DNA from: Thuidium tamariscinum
Taxonomy: Eukaryota; Streptophyta; Bryopsida; Hypnales; Thuidiaceae
Assembly (NCBI GenBank): GCA_947034885.2
Contig: OX344753.2
Span: 4,650,001 to 4,714,000 of the forward strand
Reading direction: 5' to 3'
DNA: 64,000 nt
Shown here: positions 12,464 through 24,958 of the stretch, piece after piece
Position numbering within the stretch: the first letter of the stretch is position 1
Layout: each line of letters starts with the position of its first letter
Notes under the pieces: generated by a model
What the model was told of the DNA's origin: nothing
Seen by the model: only the letters and a program-made list of their open reading frames with translations
Database searches by the model: none
Position numbers and translations under genes: made by a program

Positions 12464-12706
12464 ATGCAAAATCACCGCGACGACGGAGGAAATGCGAAAA
12501 GGAAGCGGAACAATCAAGACCTTGGTATCAAGGATGTGGGGGAGGTGAAGGGAGGAAGGAGAGAAAAAGATAAAGAGAGAGAGATCGGGAAGATAAAGAA
12601 AAAGCTGCTACTTCACTTTGACTGGCTTGGTCGCCAACTCGCCATAGCACCGGCTCGCTTTCCAAGGAAAGTTCATAAGGTTCTCCATAACCTTCTTGGC
12701 ATGTAA
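12464..12706 (+). CDS. Hypothetical small basic protein, 80 aa
   Basis: ATG-initiated frame MQNHRDDGGNAKRKRNNQDL... with a Lys/Arg/Glu-rich centre (KGGRREKDKEREIGKIKKK) and a C-terminal part FDWLGRQLAIAPARFPRKVH. No family recognised. It sits just across the CT-rich region from the F-box gene and composition is richer in GC than the desert beyond 12.75 kb. It may be a real short gene, or part of the F-box 5' UTR/promoter read on the wrong strand. Confidence 0.25.
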   Translation: MQNHRDDGGNAKRKRNNQDLGIKDVGEVKGGRREKDKEREIGKIKKKLLLHFDWLGRQLAIAPARFPRKVHKVLHNLLGM

Positions 12707-13490
12707 GCTTTAAGTATGGAGTTAGTTTAGCTTCAGTCAAAGAAAGAAAAGAAGACTCATATCAACAAAGATTTTCATTTCAACCACCGGTATAGGAGAG
12801 GGCTCAAAAACAGTTTGGTCAGTACGAATCACCCCTACAGAGGCATTTAAAATCATGCACATCGTTTGTAATAGAGAGCAATTTGTAAATGGTGGCAAAT
12901 GAGGGTTATATGTGCATGGTTCAAGGATCCCGAGGAAGTGAAATATGACACTGTGGCATTCCATCTTGTATCTTAAGTAATTTTTGAGTTTTTATAAGAC
13001 AGAATGAATGCACAAAAAATAATGCATTCAAGTTTTATTAACAATAGCCAATGAATGCACACTTATGTACAACTCCTTTCTAGGAAAGTGGCGCTCTTTG
13101 TTGGCTATGTGTGTGGGTCAATTTTTGATTCACATGTGTATTCATTCACTATGACTTCTACCATTTCTAGCATGTCTGTTAAACAAGTCTTCGACTAGCT
13201 TGGTTGATTCATAGCCTCATCAAGTGCCATTACTCATGCACCCTCTGAGCAACATTGCCTCCCCACTACACCTTCATTTCATAAAATCATAAGTAATTGA
13301 AAACAAGGTACAAAATTGTGGAAAAACAAAGTCTCCTATAGTTTGTAATTTGCCTTCCTTTGAAAATTATTCCCATATTTTTCTAGTTCTTCATAACATT
13401 CGGTTGCGTCCCTTCAAGCCTCCTCCAAATAATCCATCCACGTAATTAAATATAAGGCCCCAAATCAGGCTGACTACTAGCCTCATGAAC

Positions 13491-13767
13491 TAAGGTAGGT
13501 ACACCCAAAAGTGCCCTGCTCCTAAAAGTGCCATCTACAATGCACATACATTTCCGAAATCAGTCATGTTCACAGACTGTAGATGGTGCTTTCAGAAACA
13601 GACTTTAACCGTTAATAACTTTTGCATACGGTATCCAAATCGTGCGTTCTTTGGTGCGTTGGAACATGTTTTTACTTGCCAACAAGACTACATAAAAATT
13701 TGAACTAATTAATAGCAGGTTCTAGGCTCAATATGAATAAGTGGCTTTTGGGGGTGTACCTACCTTA
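13491..13767 (+). mobile_element. 277-bp MITE, family 2, copy A
   Basis: Terminal inverted repeats TAAGGTAGGTACACCC...AAAAG at the left and ...TTTTGG(GG)GTGTACCTACCTTA at the right. The interior (GCACATACATTT, GACTGTAGATGGTGCTTTCAG, CAAAAGT complement, GTTGGAACATG) is present in inverted orientation in the copies at 22202-22478 and 22479-23074. No coding capacity. Confidence 0.8.
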
Positions 13768-14734
13768 ATTGCTTTCAAAAATCCTTGCCTCACAGCTTCA
13801 CTTACGAAGAAGTTAACTTAACTTCTTAGATTCTAAGATAGATTTAATTTTTAAAAAGGCCCTCTCAGTTCATTCATTTAGGAACTAAAGTGTGCAAGTT
13901 TGTCAATCTTTTATAAAGGTTTTTAAACTCAATTTTTCCAACCTACTCCTCAAACTCTGACATATAATGGCATGTGGTCTTATATATAGCTATAGAATAG
14001 TGCAGAATATTCCATACCATTTCATCCTTTGGATAGAATGATGTAGAATATTCCACGTCAATATGTCTAGACATAGGCAAAGTAAATTTAGACTATTCAA
14101 TGTTATGTTACATTTTTGTATAGATCTTCATTTCTTGTTAAATGCTACATTTCAAAGCCTCTTACCTTAGTATATAATGTGCCATTGCCACAATCTAAAA
14201 TAACAAAATAAAAATAATGGTGATTTTTTTTTAATTTTTATTTGCAAACTTTTTGAAATTGAATAACTTTCTCACAATAAATCAGAACGCCAAGAAACAA
14301 AGCTTGTACCCTCCTTTGCTAAGCACTTTCCAACAATATTAAGAATCCAACCCATGGTAGTATAGTATAGGAGATCTTAGCGTAACAAACAAAACAAACA
14401 AAGTCACTTCAAATATGGATACAAATTTTGTTGGCATTACATCAACAAAAGTTACGTGTGATGAAACTTGATTAGGTACCTACTTTAAAAATCTATAAAT
14501 GCTACATTGATAAAGCCAATTATAGGTATAGCTCTTTGTTGAGTTGCGATCTTTAGTGGAGTGATGAAACTACATTCATCTATATACCAAAATGAATAAT
14601 TATAATGTAATTGGCTATGTCCTTGTAGCATTTATATACTTTTAGCTTACATACTTACAATAACTATTTTAGTATAGGATTTGTAGATGCAAACCCTCCT
14701 TTTCTTTGTTCAAAAACCAATAAATGAAGCATAT

Positions 14735-14757
14735 TATATATATATATATATATATAT
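14735..14757. repeat. (TA)n microsatellite
   Basis: About eleven TA units in AT-rich intergenic DNA. Confidence 0.9.
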
Positions 14758-17700
14758 GAAGTTTTCATATTCATTCAATATAATACAATAGATAATGATA
14801 CCATCTCAAGATTAGTGGGCATCAATGAACAATTTAATAAAGAATACTACTTCAAGAACAAATTATAGAACTATCTTTTTTGTGTCCTTCTCTACTTCCT
14901 TAATCAACGGTTTATCATGTGTTTGTACATGAACCCTATTTTCTTGGTACAAAAATGAAGAGTGAGGTAGAATCACTTTTATATTCTCTACGCAAATCTT
15001 GTTGAAATTTTTTTGTCACTCCTCTTTGATGACTTGGATTGAACATATTTAATGAAAATGCAAGGAGATAATAACTTTTAGAAAGTCATGTCCCTAATTT
15101 TCAACAAGGGATTTCAACAAATAAAAAAATTAAACTAACTTCATGAAATTTTTTCTTTAATCATGTACATGAAATGGTTATAGTAATTAAAATAGATAGA
15201 AAATCGGGCCATCATTTGATATTTATATTTTGGTTAGTTGTAATACGCAAATGAATTTGACCAAGCACATATTGTTGGAGAACAAGTTTGAATTAATAAA
15301 CGTTCAATTAGATGAATAATCTTTTTTAGTTGAATTTTAAAATTTAACCCTTAAGGGTTTCTTTAACCACTAAAGCCTTGAATTGTGTTTTTTGGCAACA
15401 TAGAAATTTTGGATAGCTCACTACAAATGGAGTTTTTATTTTTTTCTTTGAAATTTTCACAAAACATATCTTTGAGGAGTAGCTTTAAGGCCCAACAATT
15501 TTCATAACTTTTGACTACAATATGTTGTTTCCATTGAACTGTGGGCAGCTTGGGCAACAAAAAAAACTTCCTTAAATTTTTATTTTTAAGAAATAAAAAT
15601 TTGAAATAGTATTATTAGATTTTTATCTATGTGGAAAGCTTTGAATAATTCCATTTCAATAAATGAGTCAAAAGTTATAAGGAATCTCAATTTGGAGTAG
15701 TTTGTAGGTAGTTATAGAATTTCTACTCTACAAAAAAAGATGAAATTCTTTATTAAATTCAAATCTTAATATTTTTGAAAAAAACTAAAACATTGGGTGA
15801 AGATTGTTTATTACAATATTTTAATCATTGGGATTGTCATTTTTCATTTTTATAAATAAATTGTTCACAATTTAGTATTTTGAATCATTTTCTACTTTTT
15901 TCTACTTACTATTTTTTTCCTATATGTTTATCAATTCCAAATGATTTGAAATGTTTTGACCATATAGCCAACTTGAATTGTAAAATGAATTCAAAGAGTA
16001 ACCATCATTTTGAGTATTTTTTCATACAAATGTGACCTTGTGAAGTACAGCTACTCAGATTTTTGTAGGGATAAAAGAAAGATTTTTGCTAGTTCAAATG
16101 TTAATAACTTACAATCTACATGGTGAAAGTTTTTGAAAAATTTTCCACATCTTTTCAAGCCACCTAACTACAAGATCCTACGGTTAAATATGTCAAAAAA
16201 TGTTTGTTTTTTAAAAATTGCATTTGTACTAGAAATCACAGTTTTGTAGTGATTTTGGTAGAAATATAGTCAAAAACCTTTAGGTGTTAAGGTACAAAAT
16301 GGATTTTGGGCAAGTTCCTACAATCTTGACTTTTAATGAAACTTTATAAAACTTTTCTATGAGATGGAAAAAATTATTAGCTTTAGGAGAACATAGCTTT
16401 TATTTCAGTCACTACCTATAGGCAATTGTTATACCACAAAAAGCCCACATTTCAATTTGGCAAGTTGAAAAACAAATTCACAAAAACTTGAAACAAAATT
16501 TTAATTTTTCCTTACACGCTAAATTTTTCTACATACAAAGCTTTAATTCAATCCACTTGGATTAGTGATGTGAAAGTTATGAACAATTTTGTTTTCACGC
16601 AATTTGAGTGTCTTCTTGAAAAAATAACTTATAGGATTCATTTGTAAGTGCAATTTTCACAATTTAAGAAAAAATTGTTTGAAAAAGTTAATTTTTCTTT
16701 TTAGAATAATCTCACCACTACAATTATTGTATGACAATTCCATCTTAGAGCTATTACGTCGTCAAGAACCAAAAAGATACAACATGTCTTCTTCAAATTT
16801 TCAATGGCAAATTCTTTGTAGGGTGAAACAAGTCTCAAATATTTTCTAAAGTAGGATCTTGTATAATAGCAAGTTAACAAACTCATTGTAGTTTTTAAAA
16901 AATTTAAAAATTCTAATGTGAAGAGTATTTAAAATTTGTTAGGAGATTTATGTAGTCTCATAGAAAAAAAATATATAATTTTTTTCTAATGAAAGGAATA
17001 GTAGGGATGTAAAAAAATGTTTTCTTTAGACATTTTTAGTCTTTTTTTTGTACAAAAAAACTACATGAAGAGGAAAAAAATTCAAATTTGCATTTTTAGG
17101 ATTTAAAAAAATTTAAGGTTAGTATGATTAAGAATACAAAATAATTAGAATAATTCCAATTTAAAAAATATTTTATATGATATGATAATAATATTAATTA
17201 TTACTAGCAAATATTGTCTCAAATTTATATTCTCAAATTTCTCTTAGAATCCAATTTATCTCTTTGGACTTTCTATTCCTATTGTTTGAAAATTTGTACA
17301 AATTTGAGAAAGCATTTTATTTCTTATTTTAAAAATCAATTAACACTTCATTTGCTTTAGATTTCAATACACTTTTTTTATGAATAAAAGAGAACTATTT
17401 ATTGTTTTATAATTTCTCTACTTCACAAGTTGTATTTTTTGCCTATAAAGTTAATAATCCTAAATTGTTATAATCTAAAAGTCTAATGGTCAATATTTTC
17501 CACAATCAATTATATGCATACTAGAAAAAATAGTCTTACTTTAGTATGGTTTAAATTAAAAATTTCAAGTTCATCTATGTGCAAAAAAAATATCAAAATG
17601 GGACAATTCATTGAAAACCTTCATTGTTGAAAAATTGTTGGGTCATAAGGGGTTACTAATTTAGTTTTTCTCTAAACCTTAGACCTACTACTTAACAATT

Positions 17701-19134
17701 TTTTGAAGAATGAAAGTCAAGCATTTTTTTTGAATTTTTTTGAATTTTATAGATTTTCAACTCGATTTGTCAACACAGTTTTTTTTAATGCAAATTCTAT
17801 AGTGCAAAAATTTTCAACAAATGGCAAGCAAAATCATCTAAAATTACAAGCTAGTGTTCAAAAAAAATTTTAATTCCAAATTTGAGTGCTCATATCTTCA
17901 AATTTTTATTGTAAACTTCATAAATTTTTTTTACCATGTGATCTTAAACAAGTAAAGTACAAGATCCTTCAGTTAGATTATTAAAAAATTGTTGTTTTGA
18001 GTAAAGTACTTAGTAGAAATGATAGTTTTGAGTATTTTTTGATAAAAATATGGCCTTTATTTTTTGGTTGTTAAACCCAAGATAAAAATGTTTGATGCTA
18101 AATTGAAAGAAATCAACTCAAAAATGCCTACTTTTGTGCACAAGAAATACATAAATCCAAATAAATTGAATAGTTCTAATATAAACTATTATTTTTATTG
18201 TTACAATAACTAAAAGTTTAATATAATGTCAATTTGTTTCTATTGAATAGTTGTTTACAACTTTTTAAACATGAGAGAAAACAAGCGCCAATTTTTTTTA
18301 ATCTAATGTGAATAAGGAATTTATTCATCTAATTATGGTCTCTCATTAGAACCCACACTCTATGACACAAAACTACTTATCCATGTTTGAAGTTAGATCC
18401 TATAACATTGTACCTAATCAAAATCAATATGACCAAATATTAAAAACCTTTTAGAGCAATACACTTAACTAAAAGTTCACTCATGTGCCTTGACTTGAAA
18501 TAAAGTGGCATTCTTTCCAAAAAAAGGAAATATGAGTGGTCTCTCTACTAAGTTAATTGTATTGCCCCTCCCCCTCCACTAAAATAAAACAATCTTTGAT
18601 TTTGGCAACTTTTTCAATTGCCAAAAATAGATTCTACAAAAATCAAAAGACTTTCATAATGGCCATTTATGGCTCATGTTTTGCTTTGTGTTCTCTTTGC
18701 AATGAAAATATATAATGCTGAATGCCGCTTTCAAGGTAGATTTGTTAACATTCCATTGGTTAATTAGAAAAACATTATAACTAATAATGCATCCTTTCTT
18801 TCTACACTCATAAATTTGTAAAAAGTATACATATTGATGTCTACTATGAACTATTAGACTTGGCATTATGTCCCATAATGTTCTTGATTGAGTGTCTTGG
18901 CTTTTAAGCATTATCTATACAAAACAATGATATTAGGTTGTCCATACTAAATTCTTGACATTTAGGACTATATAAGTATTTTTAGTTATTGTTCAAAAAT
19001 GCGTTATTTTGAATTAGGTATTGTTGTATTTGGGACTCATAAACATGTATGTGTGTACATGAAAATATATGTAGAAATATTTGTTGACTCTGATGGTTTG
19101 TAAAGTAAATATCTTCATGAAGACAAGTCAATTG

Positions 19135-19362
19135 TTAACCCTTGAATGACAAACACGTAGCCATGGAAATCATGCATTTTGACACCATGTGACATCATCT
19201 ACTTTGAAGTCAAATATACTCATTAGAAGTCAAAGTATTGTAGAACATCTCCCCTTTCTACCGCTAATGCAGAAGATGAATAGTTGCACTTCCGTTGTGT
19301 AAGGGAAAATTATTTTGTCATTCATCAGACACAAAACATCCACCTCATCGTTTAAGTGTTAA
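19135..19362 (+). mobile_element. 228-bp TTAA-flanked MITE, family 3, copy H1
   Basis: Starts TTAACCCTTGAATG and ends AAGTGTTAAGG; the interior (AATCATGCATTTTGACACC, GTGACATCATCTACTTTGAA, TTTGTCATTCATCAGAC) matches the element at 24729-24958 throughout. Flanked by TTAA on both sides as in that copy. Confidence 0.7.
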
Positions 19363-19454
19363 GGCAACCTAATTTCACTATTTTGTGTAGTCTATTTCAT
19401 TTTTGTCAAAAAAAACACCAGAATCCCACCACCACAAATTAAAAAAACAATTAA

Positions 19455-20300
19455 TTGGGAACCTTGGTCAAACGCTCATTATATAGATGCTTACGTGGAT
19501 GGTTATTACGAGGTTCATTGTACATATCACGTACACTTTTATTATCTTTCCTCACCGTCCTGCAACTCTGCTTTGGTCAACAAACTCGCCTTCTACGAAA
19601 CCGAGAGAAAGAAAAAGAAAGGCTGCCAAAAGATTCCCAAAAGCAAGAGCTCAATAAGAGGGGGAGAAAGAAAAAGAAATTTCGCCGGGCGGGCGGAGTT
19701 TATTGACTGGCTCGTCCTCCTGCCCGGCCTCCGGGCCCAGGCATCATGTCATCGTATGCCTCAACCTGAAGGCTCACTCCAGGGCAGCCTGGAAAGGGAA
19801 TTTTTTTTCAATGGGGGGGCGGATATAGGGGAAAGCTTTATTATATTATATTCTCCGTATTCTTTTAAGTTAAAAATTAATTTTAATTGGTTATTTGACC
19901 ATGTTCAAGCGTCTAATTGGGGAGGTGCTAAATTCGTTCATGACCCTCCTATAGGTTACCGGATTTAGGGGAAAGGGGAGGACTACGGTGTTGAGTGTCG
20001 TTAGTGATCATTTGGGGTTTATTTCTGAATATTTATGGTATTGTTTTCAGGGTTGGGGGCCAATGAGTGAGGTTGCCCACCCTGGATTGAAGTTGGATGG
20101 GGTCTGGGGCACACAATTGCTGACGGGGGTTTGACAATTGGGCCATTGGGGGCCCCTTGTATTGGTGTAGGAAGAAGATGAAGTATTTCATGCGTGGTGG
20201 GTAGGAGTGAGTTCTATCTTTGGGAAATTGATGTTTTCGTTTTATTTGTTGGTGGTAATGTGGATCAATAGAATCATCATTTGTTAAAGTCATCATCTAC
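19455..20300. other. GC-richer island of unknown nature
   Basis: Composition changes abruptly from the surrounding desert. A 157-codon plus-strand frame (19495-19968) contains KKKKGCQKIPKSKSS, GRAEFIDWLVLLPGLRAQ and a C-terminal FDHVQASNWGGAKFVHDPP; a 105-bp G-rich block (ATTTTTTTTCAATGGGGGGG) interrupts composition. No domain recognised, codon use is not convincing, and no introns with partner exons were found. Could be a gene remnant, organelle-derived insertion or a non-coding transcript. Confidence 0.25.
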
Positions 20301-22174
20301 TTTGAATCTTAGCACATGAAGAATTGAATTTCAAAAGTAGATGGGGATGTTAAACTCCTAAACAATGAGGGCCTTTGTTCCATCAAAAAACACACTCAAC
20401 ATTGCCATTTTCTATTGTAAAGTGTAAAAGAAACTTGAAAAGTATTATTTTTGGACATTTGATTACAGGGTCTTAGACCTAACTAGCATGAAAATGTGTA
20501 TAATAGATTTCAAATTTTTTTGCTACATGTATGAGAAGATATCCATGTTTAAAGTGAAGAAAATGAGGTTTTTTTTAATACAATGTGGGAATAGATTATT
20601 TGACTTTGAACCTTTTTTAATTTAAATTTTCTACACTATTGAATTTTGAGGTCTAAAATTTTATGGTGGAAAATTGAGTTGAGAGTTTAGGATAAAAATT
20701 AAACATTGAAAAAACAAACTTAATTTCCATATGTAAAAAAAATTGTTAAGTAGAAGAAGATAATCAACAATCTTGATAGGACTAGCAAAGCTATCAACAT
20801 CCATATTAAATATATAGATCATGAATGAAATGTCATTATTTATCTACATGTAGTTCAACGATCTTCACTTTTAAAAAAATTAGGGTGATTTTTGACAATT
20901 TCATCCTTTTAAAATCAAAGAATCACTTGCAAAAGATTCTAAAAAGAATCACCTATCTATTTAAAGGCCGTCTCACACTTTGTCCCAAGTCCCAAGTTCC
21001 ATTGAATTCTCAAATTTTGATTAGTGGAGAACTAATTATTATGATTTGGGGCTTCACATTCTACATCACTCTAAAATACTTGCATAACAACACTTTTTGG
21101 AAGTTTTGGCACCAAGGAAGCATGATTTGGAGGTTGAATTGAGTCTTGTCAAAATATAAATCCAACTTGGCCTTGAAATCTCAACAATTTTGTTGAATAT
21201 AAAAGGAAGAGGAAATCTCCATAAAAAACATCCTAGAAGACTAATTTTTTCTCCTAATTTGTCCAATAGAGATTTAATGCTAAAAGCATCTTCCCAATGG
21301 GCTATTGACTTTTTGACCAATTTTTTATGCACTTAAATGCGACATAATATTTGTACAAGAGACGAGTTCAGGTTTATAGTTGGGACTTTGACCTCCACAC
21401 TACAAGTATTAAGTTCCATATTTATTACTTTTTCATTCGCTTTCTGCAACCCCAAAAATTTAACATTTCGTGGCATGTATTATCTCATGGTGTAAAATAT
21501 TCCACATCCAACAAGACGGCTTCACAAATAGCCAAGTGGACAAGTGGAGCCTTGATGTGATGAGCAAGGTGTGCGAAGGAAAGACTGTCTTTGGCTCTAC
21601 AGTAACTTAGAAAGTGTAGAATATTCCACATTCAACAATACTTCATCAACAACCAAGTGGACAGGTGGATGCTCTGAATGTAATGACTAGGGTAAGGTGG
21701 TGGGGATGAAGGCTATTAAATGTTATGAAGTTGGACATTGACCTTGAACTGGAACTTTGAAAATTGGGAGTTGGGACTTCGGACATAGTGTGAAACAGCC
21801 ATGGAATTGCCAGAAAAAGGAGGAAAAAATGCTGGTATAGTATTGGCTGCACCTTTTACAATCCAAATGCACAGAAAGTGGTAACATTGATAGCCAGACT
21901 GATTGAATCATTGCCACCCTCTGCCTAACTTATACTGTGGCAGAATTCGAACTAATCTTTTCCTATCCAGGTACTGCCTGCCTGCACACCTTGGTTTCTC
22001 TCAGCCAACATGATCTGCTGATGACCATACTTTCATTCTATTTAGAGTGGTCCATACTAAAGAGGATGTCATTCCAATATTGGAGATCATTGTGTTCAAC
22101 CTTTCAAGGCCCAACAACTTTCTGACAATGAAGGTTTACAATGAAGTGTGCCACTGTGATGTTTTCTTGCACAC
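20301..22174. other. Intergenic, nothing coding recognised
   Basis: AT-rich. A degenerate repeat of the phrase TAGAATATTCCACATCCAAC occurs at about 21500 and 21610 and, in related form, near 14000-14060 (TAGAATATTCCACGTC). No gene, RNA gene or complete transposon end pair identified. Confidence 0.5.
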
Positions 22175-23074
22175 AAGGTGGGTACACCCCCAAAAGCCAC
22201 TTAAGGTGGGTACACCCAAAAGTGCCAGTTTTTCATACTGTGCCTAGTTCTTGTTATTATGTTGTTCAGATTTTTTTACAGTCTTGTTGGTGAGTGAAAG
22301 CATGTTCCAACGCACCAAAGGACAGTGGATTTGGATACCGTATGCAAAAGTTATTAACAATCAAAGTGTGTTTCTGAAAGCGCTATCTACAGTCTAGGTA
22401 CATGACTGATTTTGAAAATGTATGCATGTTGTACAGGGTGCTTTAAGGTCATGTGCCATTTTGGGTGTACCTACCTTATTCATATTGTGCCTAGTTACTG
22501 TTATTAGCTTGTTCAGAGTTTCATGCAATCTTGTTGGCAAGTGAAAGCATGTTCCAACACACCAAAGAACGTTGGATTTGGATATGCAAAAGTTATTAAT
22601 GATCAAAGTCAGTTTCTGAAACATAAGAGGATTTTCAGCTGATGTACAAGACTGCAAGTTCCCAGACGATGGGAATGCACTAGGAACACTGGGAACGCGA
22701 TGCTGATGTGGTCGAGCGACTGCCACATCAGAAAATACTAATTTTTGATTAATTTTAATTAAATATTAAATATTTTAAATCATTTTTTTAAATCATTTTT
22801 TTAAATCATTTTTTTGCTTTTTAGTACATTCTGAAGTTTTTTGGAAAAAAAAATTTAATTTTTCTTTTTCAAAATTCAAAAATTCAGACCAGCGGGGGGC
22901 TGGGCTGCAGCAGTGGGAACAATTTCAGGGAACACCCCTGAAACAGTCTTCTGGAGGCCCAAAAATCCTCTTATGGCACCATCTACTCTATGTGAACATG
23001 ATTGATTATGAAAATGTATGCTCATTGTAGATGGCACTTTTAGGAACTTGGCACTTTTGGGTGTACCTACCTTA
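22175..23074 (-). mobile_element. Compound family-2 MITE: solo end plus two joined copies (B, C)
   Basis: A lone end AAGGTGGGTACACCCCCAAA (22175-22194) precedes copy B (22202-22478, 277 bp, both ends TAAGGTGGGTACACCC / GTGTACCTACCTTA). Copy C continues directly (22479-23074), repeating TTCATA(C/T)TGTGCCTAGTT and GAAAGCATGTTCCAAC, and ends GTGTACCTACCTTA; it lacks its own left end, so B and C share one. Copy C is split by a different element (22622-22975). Confidence 0.8.
22622..22975 (+). mobile_element. 354-bp TIR element, family 4, nested in MITE copy C
   Basis: Ends CATAAGAGGATTTT and AAAATCCTCTTATG are perfect 14-bp inverted repeats. The interior right part (TTCAGACCAGC, AGGGAACACCCCTGAAACAG) matches the element at 48029-48280. 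The host sequence reads CTGAAA before and GCACCATCTAC after; the uninterrupted phrase CTGAAAGCACCATCTAC (complement) occurs in copy A at 13491-13767, so the insertion point is defined and no target duplication is visible. Confidence 0.8.
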
Positions 23075-24728
23075 GATGTGCATCATGTGTTTGAAATTTG
23101 ATTGTACAAAAATAAAGACTACTATGTCTTGTATACATAGAATTAATTGTGAATTTTTTTTACTTTTGCATTAGGAGATTTGAGGTTTTGAAAAGATTGT
23201 GGGTTTCCAAATTGTGGGAACGCAAAAATTACTACGAGAACATAGAAACAAACACAAGAAGATGACGTAGTCAAGAGTGTGCCATGTCATTAAATTTATT
23301 TATTTTTCAAAATTTTGACTTCTTTTTGCATTTCAGGACCAAATTTTTAATTTTTAATAATTGCTAGCCTGATAGCAACTAGTAGTTTTAGGAATAGACC
23401 TAAAGTTGCCCTTTAGAGGTTTCAAATCTTTCCTAATGGATTTTTAGATTATTAAAATTTTGGATGATCAACTTCATAGGCAAAAAATGCAGATTTTGGA
23501 GAGAAAAAATTAGGAATGATGATAAATGATTTTTTACTAATCCACCCATCCACCCCCTAAAAAATTGTCTTGGAATCTAAGGCAAATGTAGTATTTTTTA
23601 TTTCAAAGTTTAAAAAATGAAAAACTCTCTCAAACTTGTATACATTTTCTAACAAAAGGAGTAAGAGGTATAAACTGACCAAATTGGATCCTATAAGATT
23701 AAAAACATTTAGATATGTGAGAATTTTTGAAATATAAAAATTGATTTTATTATCATGTTGTTTGGAACATCAAAAATTTGGAATCATTCTAATTATTTTG
23801 TGTTCATAATCACTAGCCTAAACCTCTTAAATTTTAAAAATTGCTAAAAATAAAATAAATAAAAATTTCCAAATCTTATTAATTTATGTAGTATAAAGTC
23901 TAGAAATGTCCAAAGAAAATATTTTTTTTCCATCTCTACTACTCCTTTCATCGGAAAAATATTATATTTGATCCCTTTTTCTATTAGATTACATTTCCTA
24001 AATAAAAAATTTATATACTTTTCACATTCAAATTTTGAAAATAAGAAAATGCAACAAGTATGTAAAATTATTAGTCTACAAGATTCTAGTTTACAAAATA
24101 TTATGATTTATTTCACCTTATCAAGATTTTTCCATTGAAAATTTGAAGAGGACACATTATGTCCCTTTGGTCCTTGAGGGATTGATGTTGCTCAACATTT
24201 GTTTTTTTGAACAGTAAGGTAGGAGGCTCACAAAGTGACCATTTGAGAACTAATCTTCTTTTGGGGGAAGCGAAGCTCCTTGAAACAATTTCTAATAAAT
24301 TTTTATGGGAAGAAAAATGTAATTGGCATCTAATTCAAGTCATTTAATATTTTTAGGACCTTTGTGGAATTAGTTACAAATTTTTTAAGTTGAAAAGAAG
24401 TAGTCATTAGTGGTCATCAAAAGCAACTACTTCCTCAAATGTACAAAATTTGTACATTGAAGACAACAAAATGTACTTGTGAGTGAGTAGGAAAATCATA
24501 ATTACCCGGAAACTAAAACACCTCATAACTTTCATGTCATTAATTAAAATGGGATAATTCAAAGCTTTCCGTGTATATATAAGTCTAGAAAACCAATTCC
24601 AAATTTTTATTTTTAATGAAAGTGATTTTTTTAGATCTACTTTGACTACATGCCTAATGGAAAAAAAATTAAATATCATACAATAACTTTTGAATTATAG
24701 AGTCAAAAGTTATGAAAATTGTTGGGCC
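23075..24728. other. Intergenic, nothing coding recognised
   Basis: AT-rich sequence sharing blocks (partly inverted) with 15300-17400, for instance TCCCTTTTTCTATTAGATTA-type tracts and the CATAACTTTCATGTCATTAA phrase also seen at 5420. It represents old dispersed repeats. Confidence 0.5.
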
Positions 24729-24958
24729 TTAACCCTTGAAGGATGGACCGGTGGCTACAGAAACCATGCATTTTGATACCGTGTGACATCACCTACTTTG
24801 AAAAAGCCAAATATATGTATTGAAAATCAAAGTACAGTAGAAAATCTTCCCTTTCCACCCCCAATACCGAGGATGAAAAGTTGCATTTCTATCCTGGAAG
24901 GAAATATTCTTTGTCATTCAGCAGACGCCAAACGTCCGCGACGTCGTTCAAGGGTTAA
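24729..24958 (+). mobile_element. 230-bp TTAA-flanked MITE, family 3, copy H2, with empty-site evidence
   Basis: Bounded by TTAACCCTTGAAGG and TCAAGGGTTAA. Its flanks, GTTGGGCC on the left and AGATCTTCTTGATC...TTTTGTG-like sequence on the right, occur joined as GGGCCTTAAAGCTACTCC on the complement of 15470-15500, which is a related repeat without the insertion. The host site is therefore TTAA and it is duplicated, the insertion signature of piggyBac-type elements. Confidence 0.75.

Larger units (their letters stand above)
12970..19134. other. AT-rich gene desert
   Basis: No supported gene. Contains the 277-bp inverted-repeat element at 13491-13767, a (TA)n run at 14735-14757, and older AT-rich repeats: 15345-15560 (complement) matches the flanks of the TTAA element at 24729-24958, and 16020-16700 and 17700-18060 share blocks with 29700-30450 (for example TACAAGATCCT followed by GGTTA). 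Confidence 0.6.
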
